In this document: positions 1 to 6,782 of the stretch, piece by piece | Numbering within the stretch: position 1 is the stretch's first letter | How the letters are laid out: each line of letters starts with the position of its first letter | Source of the DNA: Butyricicoccus sp. | Lineage (GTDB): Bacteria; Bacillota; Clostridia; Oscillospirales; Butyricicoccaceae | DNA: 11,308 nucleotides | NCBI GenBank assembly: GCA_020025885.1 | Contig: JAHHRJ010000054.1 | Location: forward strand, 1 to 11,308 | Direction: 5' to 3' | Notes under the pieces: model-generated | Databases searched by the model: none | What the model was told of the DNA's origin: nothing | Seen by the model: only the letters and a program-made list of their open reading frames with translations | Made by a program: the position numbers and the translations under genes

Positions 1-50
1 TTCGCATATCTCTGCTGTTTGTGCAACTTTTATTTTTCAGACAACCCCTA
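1..50. repeat. Right end of a MITE-like repeat unit (truncated by window edge)
   Basis: The stretch ending TTTTTCAGACAACCCCTA at about 33-50 closely matches the right terminus of the repeat unit at 8086-8250, which ends TTTTCAGACAGCCCCTA. Both are followed by AAAAAAT. It also resembles the right end of the unit at 7924-8087. The A/T-rich sequence just inside (about 20-32) is only loosely similar, so the body of the unit probably continues to the left of the window. Only the terminal 18 or so bases are a firm match. No gene is visible in 1-109 apart from this repeat end and the terminator that follows. Confidence 0.5.
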
Positions 51-53
51 AAA

Positions 54-97
54 AATCCCTGTCCAATGCACAATTTGTGCAGAACTGGACAGGGATT
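54..97 (-). terminator. Strong rho-independent terminator, probably bidirectional
   Basis: An 11-bp perfect stem (AATCCCTGTCC at 54-64, GGACAGGGATT at 87-97) encloses a second perfect 7-bp inverted repeat (TGCACAA / TTGTGCA at 68-82). On the minus strand the stem runs straight into a T-run, the complement of A50-A55, so it ends the metY-GNAT-membrane-protein operon 12 bases after the last stop codon. A CTCTTTTT tract on the plus side means it could also stop transcription coming from the left. Confidence 0.85.
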
Positions 98-109
98 CTC
101 TTTTTCATA

Positions 110-322
110 TCAAGATGGGAACAATGGCTGGAAAAGATCACCAAACGAGCGCCCTGTTTGCTGGGAGATCAGCATCAAAAAGAGGCAGAGCAAAACAGCG
201 GCGGTAATCGCGGATAGCTTGGGGACCGATGGCTCCCGACTGACTGACACAAAACAGCGCACGATTACACCTAGTGACAAAGCCAGCGTGAAAATGAGCA
301 CACAATAGACAATAAAAGTCAT
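110..322 (-). CDS. Small two-helix membrane protein, unknown function
   Basis: This encodes a 70-residue protein I do not recognise. It has two hydrophobic segments, residues 2-20 and about 37-53. A short polar, basic linker (around residues 22-36, containing SVSREPSVPK) joins them, and the tail is amphipathic (QQTGRSFGDLFQPLFPS). This predicts a hairpin-like inner-membrane protein with a small extracytoplasmic or cytoplasmic loop. The ATG at 320-322 is preceded by AAAGGAGGG at ideal spacing, which supports real translation. It is the last gene of the metY-GNAT transcript, 22 bases after the GNAT stop, and a strong terminator follows. No catalytic or binding motif is visible. It could be an unannotated accessory membrane peptide. 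Confidence 0.7.
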   Translation of the reverse strand: MTFIVYCVLIFTLALSLGVIVRCFVSVSREPSVPKLSAITAAVLLCLFLMLISQQTGRSFGDLFQPLFPS

Positions 323-344
323 TACGAGCCCTCCTTTAAAGACC

Positions 345-800
345 TCAGGCTTCAGGAGGCATGTCCATCGTCATTTGGCGATAGGGCAGGTCTTCAAAGC
401 CCAGAATGCGATAGAGTGCAGCTGCACGTGCATTGTCATCCGTTACTTCCAAACGGAAGCGTGCAGCATTTTGGTACTTTTCATGTACGGCAGAGATGAG
501 CTTGCGTCCAACGCCACAGGAACGACAGCTTTCATCTACCATAATTTCTTCGAGCCATACACAGAGTCCGCCCGCTTCATTAGACCATGTCAGCGCGAGC
601 AGACAATAGCCAACCGGCTTGCCCTCCTCAGATTCCGCAACGAGGCAGTCTGCATAGGCTGTGCCATGCATCAACAGTTCAAAGGTACGTTCGGCATTCT
701 GTGGGGGAATGGCATGGCAAACGGCAGGGGATTGATAAAACGATTGTACGGCGGATAAGAAATAATCTCGATCCGCAGCACAAATAGGACGAATATTCAA
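345..800 (-). CDS. GNAT family N-acetyltransferase
   Basis: This is a 151-residue protein of the Gcn5-related N-acetyltransferase fold, predicted to transfer an acetyl group from acetyl-CoA to an unknown amine. It opens with NIRPICAADRDYF, a typical GNAT first strand. Motif A is near the middle (EEIMVDESCRSCGVGRKLI, with the R-x-x-G-x-G pyrophosphate loop). Motif B follows (DDNARAAALYRILGFE). The start chosen is TTG at 798-800, because a GGAGGT site lies 8 bases upstream and the family homology begins there. Reading back to an upstream ATG at 935 would run into the coding region of metY and add non-GNAT sequence. The gene is 22 bases downstream of metY and 22 bases upstream of the small membrane protein, in one operon. 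The substrate cannot be told from sequence. Confidence 0.88.
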   Translation of the reverse strand: MNIRPICAADRDYFLSAVQSFYQSPAVCHAIPPQNAERTFELLMHGTAYADCLVAESEEGKPVGYCLLALTWSNEAGGLCVWLEEIMVDESCRSCGVGRKLISAVHEKYQNAARFRLEVTDDNARAAALYRILGFEDLPYRQMTMDMPPEA

Positions 801-822
801 TAAAAACACCTCCGATTTGAGA

Positions 823-2088
823 TTAGAGCTGTGCAAGTGCCTGATCGAGATCAGCGATAATGTCTTGCACATTCTCCAGTCCGACAGACAGACGCACGAG
901 TTCCGGCTGAATGCCAGCTGCGACAAGCTGCGCATCGGTCAACTGACGATGGGTCTCAGATGCTGGATGCAGAACACAGGTGCGGATATCCGCAACATGC
1001 ACTTCATTGGATGCAAGTTTTAGGCTGTCCATAAATTTCATAGCTGCCTCTCGACCGCCCTTGATATCAATTGACATCACACCGGAGGTACCGCGCGGCA
1101 GGTATTTCTGTGCGCGTGCATAGTGCGTATCGGTTTCAAGTGCTGGATAACGCACATGAGCGATCTGATCCGAGCCTTGCAGATGCTTTGCAACGGTCAT
1201 TGCATTTTCACAATAACGCTGCATACGAACTGCCAAGGTCTCTAGACCCAGATTCAGCAAGAATGCGGAATGTGCCGCCGGATAGCATCCAAAGTCACGC
1301 ATGAGCTGCATATGTGCCTTAATGATATAAGCAAGGTTGCCAAAATCGCGGGTATAGACAACACCGTGATAGCTCGCGTCCGGCTCGGTAAAATCAGGGA
1401 ACTTTCCAGAAGCTGCCCAGTTAAATTTGCCGCTGTCAATGATGACACCACCACATTGCACAGCGTGACCATCCATATACTTGCTGGTGGAGTGGACCAC
1501 GATATCTGCACCAAACTCGATCGGGCGGCACAAATAAGGCGTTGCAAACGTATTATCAACCAGAAGCGGCACGCCGTTTTTGTGTGCAATTGCTGCCCAT
1601 TTTTCAATATCAAATACCGTCAGAGCAGGGTTTGCCAGCGTTTCGCCAAAAACAGCCTTGGTATTTGGCTTGAACAGTTTTTGTACTTCTTCTGCATCTG
1701 CTTCGGCATCTGCCCAGATACATTCAATTCCCAACTTTTTGAGCGTTACACCAAACAGGTTGATGGTGCCGCCATAAATGGTAGATGCTGCAATGAAGCT
1801 ATCTCCGGCAGAGCACAGATTCAAGATCGAGAGTAGGGAAGCGGCTTGACCGGAAGAGGTCAGCATTGCGCCAGCACCACCTTCGAGTGCGGCGATCTTC
1901 TTCTCGACGGCATCACAAGTCGGATTGGCAAAACGAGAATACATAAACTCGGTTGGCATATCGAATAAACCTGCAATGTGCGCGGTTGAATCAAAACGGT
2001 ATGTAGTAGACTGCACGATCGGCAGTGCACTTGGTTCGCCATTCTTCGGCTGATAGCCTTCATGCAGGCATTGGGTTTCAATGGTCAT
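823..2088 (-). CDS. metY: O-acetylhomoserine sulfhydrylase (aminocarboxypropyltransferase)
   Basis: This is a 421-residue PLP enzyme of the Cys/Met metabolism (cystathionine gamma-synthase-like) family. MetY enzymes make homocysteine from O-acetylhomoserine and sulfide in the cytosol. Visible hallmarks are YSRFANPT near residues 50-57, LTSSGQAA near 77-83, the PLP-ring Asp in VDNTFATP (Asp178) and the Schiff-base Lys in VHSTSKYMDGHA (Lys203). C-terminal substrate-binding segments are also present (ASNEVHVADIRTCVLHPAS). The length fits MetY (about 425) rather than the shorter MetB or MetC (about 380-390). The ATG at 2086-2088 has GGAGGG just upstream; a longer reading back to 2157 would cross the promoter. 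The leader is only about 30 nt, leaving no room for a SAM or T-box riboswitch. It is first in an operon with GNAT and a membrane protein. A gamma-lyase-like activity cannot be excluded. Confidence 0.92.
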   Translation of the reverse strand: MTIETQCLHEGYQPKNGEPSALPIVQSTTYRFDSTAHIAGLFDMPTEFMYSRFANPTCDAVEKKIAALEGGAGAMLTSSGQAASLLSILNLCSAGDSFIAASTIYGGTINLFGVTLKKLGIECIWADAEADAEEVQKLFKPNTKAVFGETLANPALTVFDIEKWAAIAHKNGVPLLVDNTFATPYLCRPIEFGADIVVHSTSKYMDGHAVQCGGVIIDSGKFNWAASGKFPDFTEPDASYHGVVYTRDFGNLAYIIKAHMQLMRDFGCYPAAHSAFLLNLGLETLAVRMQRYCENAMTVAKHLQGSDQIAHVRYPALETDTHYARAQKYLPRGTSGVMSIDIKGGREAAMKFMDSLKLASNEVHVADIRTCVLHPASETHRQLTDAQLVAAGIQPELVRLSVGLENVQDIIADLDQALAQL

Positions 2089-2128
2089 GCAAGATCCCTC
2101 CAAAATTTTAGAATCGCGATCTGTTTTT

Positions 2129-2157
2129 ATTGTATCATGTGCGTTTGTGCCGGTCAA
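2129..2157 (-). promoter_or_regulatory. Sigma-A promoter for the metY operon
   Basis: On the minus strand, TTGACC (2152-2157) and TACAAT (2129-2134) are separated by exactly 17 bases. The predicted start of transcription is near 2122, giving a leader of about 35 nt before the metY ATG. Confidence 0.8.
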
Positions 2158-2210
2158 GGATAGATCAGGGCAGATAAAATAGGAAATGAAATACTTTTCT
2201 CAAAAAGAGA

Positions 2211-2239
2211 ATGACATGCTATGAAAGGACTGCTATAAT
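2211..2239 (+). promoter_or_regulatory. Sigma-A promoter for the DUF896-cca-HD operon
   Basis: ATGACA (2211-2216) and TATAAT (2234-2239) have a 17-base spacer, firing away from metY. The leader to the first ATG is about 80 nt. It contains a possible imperfect hairpin closed by ACCATA (2254-2259) and TATGGT (2289-2294), with an inner GCGCA/TGCGT pairing. No known riboswitch class is recognisable in it. Confidence 0.8.
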
Positions 2240-2327
2240 AAACGTAACACAACACCATAGCGCATGATATTTTGCGTGCTGCAAAGGATATGGTATTGAC
2301 TTTCAATCAATGGAGGGACTTAGACCC

Positions 2328-2540
2328 ATGACAGATGACAAAATTCAGCGCATCAATGCGCTTGCAAAAAAAGCAAGAGAAGAAGGCTTGACTCCAGAGG
2401 AACAGGCAGAGCAGAAAGAGCTGCGAGAGGCATATATTGCAGGATTTCGCAGAAGTCTGAAATCACAGCTTGATAACACCATTGTCCTCAATCCGGACGG
2501 CACCTCTTATCGTCTGCGCCAGAAGAGGAAGGGAAATTGA
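2328..2540 (+). CDS. DUF896 / UPF0291 family small protein (YnzC-like)
   Basis: This is a 70-residue cytoplasmic protein of the DUF896 (UPF0291) family, small helical-hairpin proteins common in Firmicutes with B. subtilis YnzC as the structural representative. Family features are the N-terminal INALAKKAREEGLTPEEQAEQ helix-turn-helix-like hairpin, then LREAYIAGFRRSLKSQLDNT, and a short basic tail. The biochemical role is unknown, and a role in RNA or DNA binding is only a guess from charge. The ATG at 2328 was chosen over an in-frame ATG at 2310, because the GGAGGG site at 2312-2317 is placed for 2328 and the family begins at MTDDKIQRINALAKK. Its TGA stop overlaps the TTG start of cca (shared TTGA), so the two are probably translationally coupled. 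Confidence 0.88.
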   Translation: MTDDKIQRINALAKKAREEGLTPEEQAEQKELREAYIAGFRRSLKSQLDNTIVLNPDGTSYRLRQKRKGN

Positions 2541-3880
2541 CGCACCCTGTGATCGAGCTACCGCGTGCCGTGTGTGCGGTCATTGATCGGCTGGAAAAAG
2601 CAGGATATACTGCGTGGGCTGTTGGCGGCTGTGTGCGAGATGGCTTGCGCAGTGTGACGTCGCAGGACTGGGATCTGACAACAAGTGCAAGACCAGAACA
2701 AATGCAGCAAATCTTTCCACGTGTGCGGCTGACTGGGATACAGCATGGAACAGTGACCGTGATACAAGATGATATGGCATTGGAGGTCACCACATATCGC
2801 GGTGAGAGTGGCTATACAGATGGACGGCATCCAGACGCAGTTCGTTTTCTATCCCACGTAGAGGATGATTTGGCGCGGCGGGATTTTACCATTAATGCAA
2901 TGGCATACCATCCAAAGCGCGGTTTGTGTGACCCATTTGGTGGCAGGACAGATTTGCAGGCAGGTATTTTACGTGCAGTAGGAGATCCAGATCTGCGCTT
3001 TACAGAGGATGCCCTGCGTATTCTGCGCGGTGTGCGATTTGCAGCAAAGACGGGATTTCAAATTGAGCCGCGGACAGTCTATGCGATGTATCGTCAGATG
3101 GTGCGTTTGGAGAGCATTGCATCTGAGCGGGTGTTTATGGAACTGGGTACCATGCTCACAAGTCGCTATGTGGGGCGTGCCTTGCGCCAATATCGCGCGG
3201 TGCTTGCAGTAGTATTGCCCGAACTTGCGCCAATGTTTGGACTATGCCAGCACAATCCCCATCATTGCTATGATGTATGGGAGCACACCATTCGTACAGT
3301 GGAAGCCATCCCTGCACAATCTGTGCTGCGCTGGACAATGCTTCTGCATGACAGTGGAAAACCGCATACCTATACGATCGATGAAAAGGGCGTTGGGCAT
3401 TTTTATGGGCATCCAGCAGTGAGCCACAAATTGACCCAGCAGATCCTAACACGATTGTGTGCGCCGAATGCGCTCCGTACACAGGTCGAAACGTTGGTCG
3501 CACTGCATGACCACGGGATCGGGCAGGACGAGAAGCAGGTACGCCGCTGTCTTGCAAAGCATGGAGAAAACGTGGTTCGGCAGCTGCTTGCAGTCAAGAA
3601 GGCAGACTATACAGGGCAGAACACCTTTCCTGTCCATTTACAGGAGTTACAGCATACCGAGCGGCTGATAAACAAGGTTTGTGCGCAAGCGCCCTGTCTG
3701 ACCTTACAGGCACTTGCGGTCGATGGATATACCATGCAGGAGCTGGGGTTGTCAGGGGCTGCGATTGGAGAAGCGCTGCGCTGGCTGCTGACACAGGTGA
3801 TCGAAGGCACAGTGCCCAATGAACCCTATGCCCTGTGTGCCTGCGCGATGCAATGGAAGGAGAGTCAACATGACAGATAA
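2537..3880 (+). CDS. cca: CCA tRNA nucleotidyltransferase (class II, with HD domain)
   Basis: This is a 447-residue enzyme that adds or repairs the 3' CCA end of tRNAs in the cytosol. It shows the class II nucleotidyltransferase head: GGCVRD (residues 30-35), then the metal-binding DWD (Asp44 and Asp46). RRDFTINAMAYHP begins near residue 114, and the PolyA-polymerase RNA-binding segment (DLRFTEDALRILRGVRFAAKTGF) follows. An HD domain lies in the C-terminal half, with HHCYDVWEHT, LLHDSGKP (His271-Asp272) and HDHG. HD-bearing CCA enzymes are known to have added phosphohydrolase activity in some bacteria. The start is TTG at 2537, overlapping the DUF896 stop, with an AGGAAGGG site close upstream. 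The 3' end overlaps the next gene by 11 bases. It could have poly(A) polymerase activity, but CCA addition is more likely for a single copy in this phylum. Confidence 0.93.
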   Translation: MTHPVIELPRAVCAVIDRLEKAGYTAWAVGGCVRDGLRSVTSQDWDLTTSARPEQMQQIFPRVRLTGIQHGTVTVIQDDMALEVTTYRGESGYTDGRHPDAVRFLSHVEDDLARRDFTINAMAYHPKRGLCDPFGGRTDLQAGILRAVGDPDLRFTEDALRILRGVRFAAKTGFQIEPRTVYAMYRQMVRLESIASERVFMELGTMLTSRYVGRALRQYRAVLAVVLPELAPMFGLCQHNPHHCYDVWEHTIRTVEAIPAQSVLRWTMLLHDSGKPHTYTIDEKGVGHFYGHPAVSHKLTQQILTRLCAPNALRTQVETLVALHDHGIGQDEKQVRRCLAKHGENVVRQLLAVKKADYTGQNTFPVHLQELQHTERLINKVCAQAPCLTLQALAVDGYTMQELGLSGAAIGEALRWLLTQVIEGTVPNEPYALCACAMQWKESQHDR

Positions 3881-4442
3881 GAAACAAGAATTTATTGACC
3901 TGTTCCGTACAAATATTACCCGACGCGGGGCGGATAAGCTGCTCGAATGGATGGAAAGCACAGATTTCTTTTCTGCGCCTGCGTCTACGCGGTTTCATGC
4001 CGCTTATGAGGGTGGTTTGCTGGAGCATAGCCTTAATGTATACCGTGTGTTTTTGGAAAAGCACTATGATCCGGAAATAGATGATTTAGAAAGCTGCACA
4101 ATCTGTACCCTATTACATGATCTGTGTAAGGCAGGTTTCTATGATGTGGAATACCGCAACCGCAAAAATGACGAAGGCGTATGGGAAAAGGTTCCTGTAT
4201 ATGTGGTCAATGATCGTTTTCCTTATGGACATGGTGAAAAGTCAGTGTTCCTCATTGAACGCTTTATAAAGCTCAAAAATGAGGAGGCAGTTGCGATCCG
4301 TTGGCATATGGGCGGCTTTGATGATTCCGCACGCGCAGGTTCGTTTGCGATTGCAAATGCATATGAAAAATATCCGCTGGCAGTGAAGCTGCATTTATCT
4401 GATTTGGAAGCAACTTATCTGCATGAATCACGCAGTGAGTAA
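3870..4442 (+). CDS. HD-domain hydrolase (small, cca-coupled)
   Basis: This is a 190-residue HD-superfamily metal-dependent phosphohydrolase, a type frequent in Firmicutes genomes and phages and usually left without a function. The metal ligands can be followed: His53 in GGLLEHSLNVY, the His-Asp pair in LLHDLCK (His83-Asp84), then His121 (YGHGEKSV) and His146 (IRWHMGG). That makes a complete HD set. The start is ATG 3870, giving MTDKKQEFIDLFR, with AAGGAG 9 bases upstream. An in-frame ATG at 3819 lies deep inside cca and lacks a site. It overlaps the end of cca by 11 bases, so it is co-expressed and probably translationally coupled. Context suggests nucleotide or RNA end metabolism, but no substrate can be read from the sequence. 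Confidence 0.85.
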   Translation: MTDKKQEFIDLFRTNITRRGADKLLEWMESTDFFSAPASTRFHAAYEGGLLEHSLNVYRVFLEKHYDPEIDDLESCTICTLLHDLCKAGFYDVEYRNRKNDEGVWEKVPVYVVNDRFPYGHGEKSVFLIERFIKLKNEEAVAIRWHMGGFDDSARAGSFAIANAYEKYPLAVKLHLSDLEATYLHESRSE

Positions 4443-4578
4443 GGCTGGAACAGAGGGAAAATAGCAGGATCGCTCTGTTAAAATATGGGTGGATCGTTCA
4501 TTCGAGAGGGCAAGGCAGACGGGATCAAAACCGCATTTGTTCCCGAGATACACGGAGAAATATGCGAAAAATAAGTGG
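4443..4578. other. Intergenic stretch with one imperfect hairpin
   Basis: Between the HD-hydrolase stop and its terminator lie 136 bases with no convincing gene. One imperfect hairpin is visible (CGGGA at 4520-4524 with TCCCG at 4541-4545, extended by CAAA/TTTG). A reading frame entering here from 4489 runs on in the wrong frame through the CAP gene and is not credible. No promoter or RNA family is recognised. Confidence 0.4.
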
Positions 4579-4620
4579 AAGGAGTGGGAATCACTGGTGA
4601 TTTTCACTCCTTTTTTCTTT
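4579..4620 (+). terminator. Rho-independent terminator of the DUF896-cca-HD operon
   Basis: A 14-bp stem (GGAGTGGGAATCAC at 4581-4594 with GTGATTTTCACTCC at 4597-4610, two G-U pairs) is followed at once by TTTTTTCTTT. It lies 138 bases beyond the last stop codon, so the transcript has a long 3' tail. Confidence 0.88.
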
Positions 4621-4648
4621 ATTTTATCAGCTATGGCGGATATTTCCA

Positions 4649-4678
4649 TTGCAATTCTGAGGGATCTTTCCGTATCAT
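4649..4678 (+). promoter_or_regulatory. Possible promoter of the CAP-domain gene
   Basis: TTGCAA (4649-4654) and TATCAT (4673-4678) are spaced by 18 bases and lie between the upstream terminator and the CAP gene. Both boxes deviate from consensus. It is the best candidate in a gap that must contain a promoter. Confidence 0.45.
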
Positions 4679-4726
4679 GGAAAACAAGCCAAGAGGCGAA
4701 AACCTACATCATAGGAGGATTTTTAC

Positions 4727-5284
4727 ATGAAGCGAAAGATTACGATTCCAGCGGTGATTCTGTTGGGTACACTCTTATTGCCAGGCGCATCAAAGGCACA
4801 GGCGGTATCTCAGCCGGAGAAACCCTCGGTGAATGCACAAGCGGATATGGGTTGGAAACAGGTGCGCAAGCCGTATGGCAGACCGCAGTATCAGACACAG
4901 GGGACCCAGACCGCAACAGGTGCGCAGAGCGTCATTCAGCAGGTCAATGCAGCGCGTGCACGAAATGGACTGCGTGCACTCAGACAGGATGCGGCAATGA
5001 CACGTGCAGCCAATATCCGTGCGGCCGAGCTTGCAAAGAAGTTTTCTCATACACGTCCCAATGGTGCGCGTGGTATGACAGCACTGGCTGAAGCAGGTGT
5101 CTCTTACCGTGCGGCAGGTGAGAACATCGCAATGGGACAGACAAGTGCACAGCAAGTCATGTCTGCGTGGATGGGATCGAGTGGACACCGGGCGAACATT
5201 CTGTCCAGCCGATTTGGACGCATTGGCGTTGGACAGGCAGTTATCAATGGCAGAACTTATTGGGTTCAGCTGTTTGCAGACTAA
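4727..5284 (+). CDS. Secreted CAP-domain (SCP/PR-1, YkwD-like) protein
   Basis: This is a 185-residue exported protein. Residues 1-26 form a signal peptide (MKRK, a hydrophobic core, then ASKAQA, with likely AxA cleavage). A polar Gln/Thr-rich linker of about 40 residues follows, then a CAP domain from about residue 66 to the end. Typical CAP residues are His108 in FSHTRPNG, Glu132 in AGENIAMG, and His154 in SSGHRANIL, followed by GRIGVGQ and a final YWVQLFAD strand. Bacterial CAP proteins are extracellular and their biochemical roles are mostly undefined. The ATG has TAGGAGG 8 bases upstream. It appears monocistronic, standing between the upstream operon terminator and the hairpin block at 5292. 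Unlike B. subtilis YkwD, it has no obvious wall-binding repeat. Confidence 0.9.
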   Translation: MKRKITIPAVILLGTLLLPGASKAQAVSQPEKPSVNAQADMGWKQVRKPYGRPQYQTQGTQTATGAQSVIQQVNAARARNGLRALRQDAAMTRAANIRAAELAKKFSHTRPNGARGMTALAEAGVSYRAAGENIAMGQTSAQQVMSAWMGSSGHRANILSSRFGRIGVGQAVINGRTYWVQLFAD

Positions 5285-5291
5285 GACAAAA

Positions 5292-5552
5292 CCCCAGCCG
5301 TAGGACGGCTGGGGCAGCTTGTCGAAAAAGTCTTTGAGCCATTTTGTTTTGGAGCGGAGCGACCCTAAGTTTTTAAAATCCAAGGATATGCGCCTTGGAT
5401 TTTGTCCGCGACTCGCGCAAACGTGCGCGAAACCGGGGGTATCAGAGCCAGTTTCTACCGGAACTGGCTCTGTATCTAGGGGGACTGGGTTCCCTTGGAA
5501 AGACTGTCGAAGTTCTTTGACAGTCTCCCTCAGCCGTAGGATAGCTGGGGGA
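5292..5552. repeat. Intergenic block of six hairpins with imperfect terminal inverted repeats
   Basis: Nearly all of this CAP-dat gap is palindromic. Stems run in order: 5292-5301/5305-5314 (10 bp, CCCCAGCCGT); 5375-5385/5393-5403 (11 bp); 5413-5419/5424-5430 (7 bp, TCGCGCA); 5443-5455/5460-5472 (13 bp with one G-U); 5501-5512/5515-5526 (12 bp with one G-U); 5524-5534/5544-5554 (11 bp with one G-U). The outer hairpins share the core CAGCCGTAGGA. The first 36 or so bases match the reverse complement of the right end at about two thirds of positions, which suggests a MITE-like unit rather than chance. The leftmost hairpin is followed on the minus strand by TTTTG, so it could help terminate dat transcripts. 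No open reading frame of merit is inside. A structured RNA is the other possibility. Confidence 0.6.
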
Positions 5553-5559
5553 GATATTC

Positions 5560-6495
5560 TTACTTTTCCACAAGGTCTGGTCGCTTGGGATTGATATTGT
5601 TCTGGAGGATCATGCGTTTGACAAGCTGGATTTGTCCCCAATCTGGCGCGATTTCTAGTGTTTTTGTGGAATCTAAAAATTCCTGCCAGAGTGCATCTTG
5701 CAGTTGCTTGAGTAACACAGGGGCTTTGCCACCAATCAGCTGACCGTCTAGTTCGCGTGCGCGGATGCACAGATCGCTGCAAGAGGTTATGATGACTTCA
5801 TCTGCTTCGCGCAGTTCTTCCAGAGTGAAAGGCTTTTCCAGAACAGGGATGCTCAAATGTTCGCACATCCGAATGAGGTGCGCACGTGCGATACCAGCTA
5901 AGATATGGTGATCGGCTGGATGCGTCACAAGTACACTGTGGTGCAGGATATGGATGTTGGAATGTGCGCATTCCGTTACAAAGCCGTTTCGGTGGAATAC
6001 TGTTTCGTCACAGCTTTTCGATACTGCTTGCTGATATGCCATAACAGAGGGGATGAGGTTGAGTGTTTTAATATTGCAGTGGGCAAAACGTGTATCTGGA
6101 ACGGAAATCAGTCGATATTCCTTGGTGAGGGGGACGAGTTTTTCGGGAGTCAGCATGATCCATAAATTTGCAGGGACATTTGGAAAGGCATGACCGCGCG
6201 GCGCAGTGCCACGGGTGACTTGCCAGTATACAAATTGCTCTGGCTCATCCAGACGGTGCACCAGTTCGCAAAGCAGCGTGCGCAAGGTCTCTTTGGCGCA
6301 GGGAACCTCTATATTTAGAAGCGCTGCGGAACGATAGAAACGGTCTAAATGTTCTTCCAGGTTATGGATGATATAGCCAGCACACATAGAGGCATCATAA
6401 ACACCATCCCCAAAATAAGCACCGCGGTCGAGCATGGGAACAGACATCTCATCCAGTTCGCCAATCCGACCATTATAGTATCCCAAAGTTTTCAT
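5560..6495 (-). CDS. dat: D-amino-acid aminotransferase (class IV PLP enzyme)
   Basis: This is a 311-residue fold-type IV aminotransferase. Bacillus Dat interconverts D-alanine and D-glutamate with their 2-oxo acids in the cytosol, supplying peptidoglycan precursors. The match to Bacillus Dat is specific: RGAYFGDGVYD with Tyr33, VTRGTAPRGHAFP with Arg100 and His102 (the carboxylate-trap trio, Tyr31/Arg98/His100 in Bacillus), and the PLP Lys in CNIKTLNLIPS (about Lys143). FHRNGFVTECAHSN carries the cofactor Glu, and VTHPADHHILAGIAR follows. These favour Dat over branched-chain aminotransferase or aminodeoxychorismate lyase. The C-terminus is about 25-30 residues longer than Bacillus Dat and charged. 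The ATG at 6493-6495 overlaps the stop of the upstream RHH gene (ATGA) and has GAGGAG upstream, so the two are translationally coupled. Confidence 0.82.
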   Translation of the reverse strand: MKTLGYYNGRIGELDEMSVPMLDRGAYFGDGVYDASMCAGYIIHNLEEHLDRFYRSAALLNIEVPCAKETLRTLLCELVHRLDEPEQFVYWQVTRGTAPRGHAFPNVPANLWIMLTPEKLVPLTKEYRLISVPDTRFAHCNIKTLNLIPSVMAYQQAVSKSCDETVFHRNGFVTECAHSNIHILHHSVLVTHPADHHILAGIARAHLIRMCEHLSIPVLEKPFTLEELREADEVIITSCSDLCIRARELDGQLIGGKAPVLLKQLQDALWQEFLDSTKTLEIAPDWGQIQLVKRMILQNNINPKRPDLVEK

Positions 6496-6680
6496 GGTTT
6501 CTCCTCAAATTCATCTGCTCTCAAACCTTTTTTGCGTTTGCGCACCGCCTCGGTCAGCAGAAATTCAATTTGTCCATTGATAGAACGAAAATCATCCTCT
6601 GCCCACTGCGCAATTTCATTGTACAAAGCGGCAGAAAGGCGCAGTGGCACCTGCTTTTTTGCTTTTTCTTTGTCAGCCAA
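6492..6680 (-). CDS. Arc-type ribbon-helix-helix DNA-binding protein
   Basis: This is a 62-residue protein with the plan of the Arc/MetJ ribbon-helix-helix family, which bind operators as dimers or tetramers. The beta strand is KKQVPLRLS (residues 8-16), helix A is AALYNEIAQWAEDDF, the turn is RSING, and helix B is QIEFLLTEAVRKRKKG, followed by an acidic tail. The start is TTG at 6678-6680 with GGGAGGT 7 bases upstream. Reading further upstream would run through the promoter and add unrelated sequence. Its stop overlaps the dat start by ATGA. Small RHH proteins commonly repress their own promoter, and three TTGATAT-like sites surround this one. Regulation of dat and of the divergent gene is therefore inferred, not shown. 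It lacks a toxin partner, so antitoxin is unlikely. Confidence 0.82.
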   Translation of the reverse strand: MADKEKAKKQVPLRLSAALYNEIAQWAEDDFRSINGQIEFLLTEAVRKRKKGLRADEFEEKP

Positions 6681-6702
6681 GTAGCCACCTCCCTTAAATT
6701 TT

Positions 6703-6731
6703 ATCATATCAAATCCTGATTGCAGGGTCAA
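6703..6731 (-). promoter_or_regulatory. Promoter of the RHH-dat operon
   Basis: On the minus strand, TTGACC (6726-6731) and TATGAT (6703-6708) have a 17-base spacer. The -10 box lies inside a TTGATATGATAA element, the first of three similar sites in this divergent region, so a bound protein there would block polymerase. Confidence 0.8.
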
Positions 6732-6753
6732 GGGGGTTGATATCATATATTTT

Positions 6754-6782
6754 TTGACTTTTGGAACGTTGCTTTCTATCAT
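6754..6782 (+). promoter_or_regulatory. Promoter of the divergent lipoprotein-like gene
   Basis: TTGACT (6754-6759) and TATCAT (6777-6782) have a 17-base spacer. The -35 box is only 22 bases from the -35 box of the opposing RHH promoter, so the two polymerases and any regulator between them would interfere. Confidence 0.7.

Noticed and set aside
2089..2128. Possible SAM or T-box riboswitch upstream of metY
   Set aside because: The promoter leaves a leader of only about 35 nt, too short for either class, and no anti-terminator structure is present.
4489..5091. A 200-codon plus-strand frame starting before the CAP gene
   Set aside because: It reads through the terminator at 4579-4620 and then runs out of frame inside the CAP gene. 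Its Cys-rich tail is typical of a shadow frame.
4790..5782. A 330-codon minus-strand reading frame opposite the CAP gene and across the hairpin block
   Set aside because: It is Arg/Cys-rich with no family resemblance, overlaps the strongly supported CAP gene and the dat 3' end, and crosses six hairpins. It is a shadow frame.
6492..6680. RHH protein as the antitoxin of a toxin-antitoxin pair
   Set aside because: The overlapping partner is a complete D-amino-acid aminotransferase with all expected active-site residues, not a small toxin.
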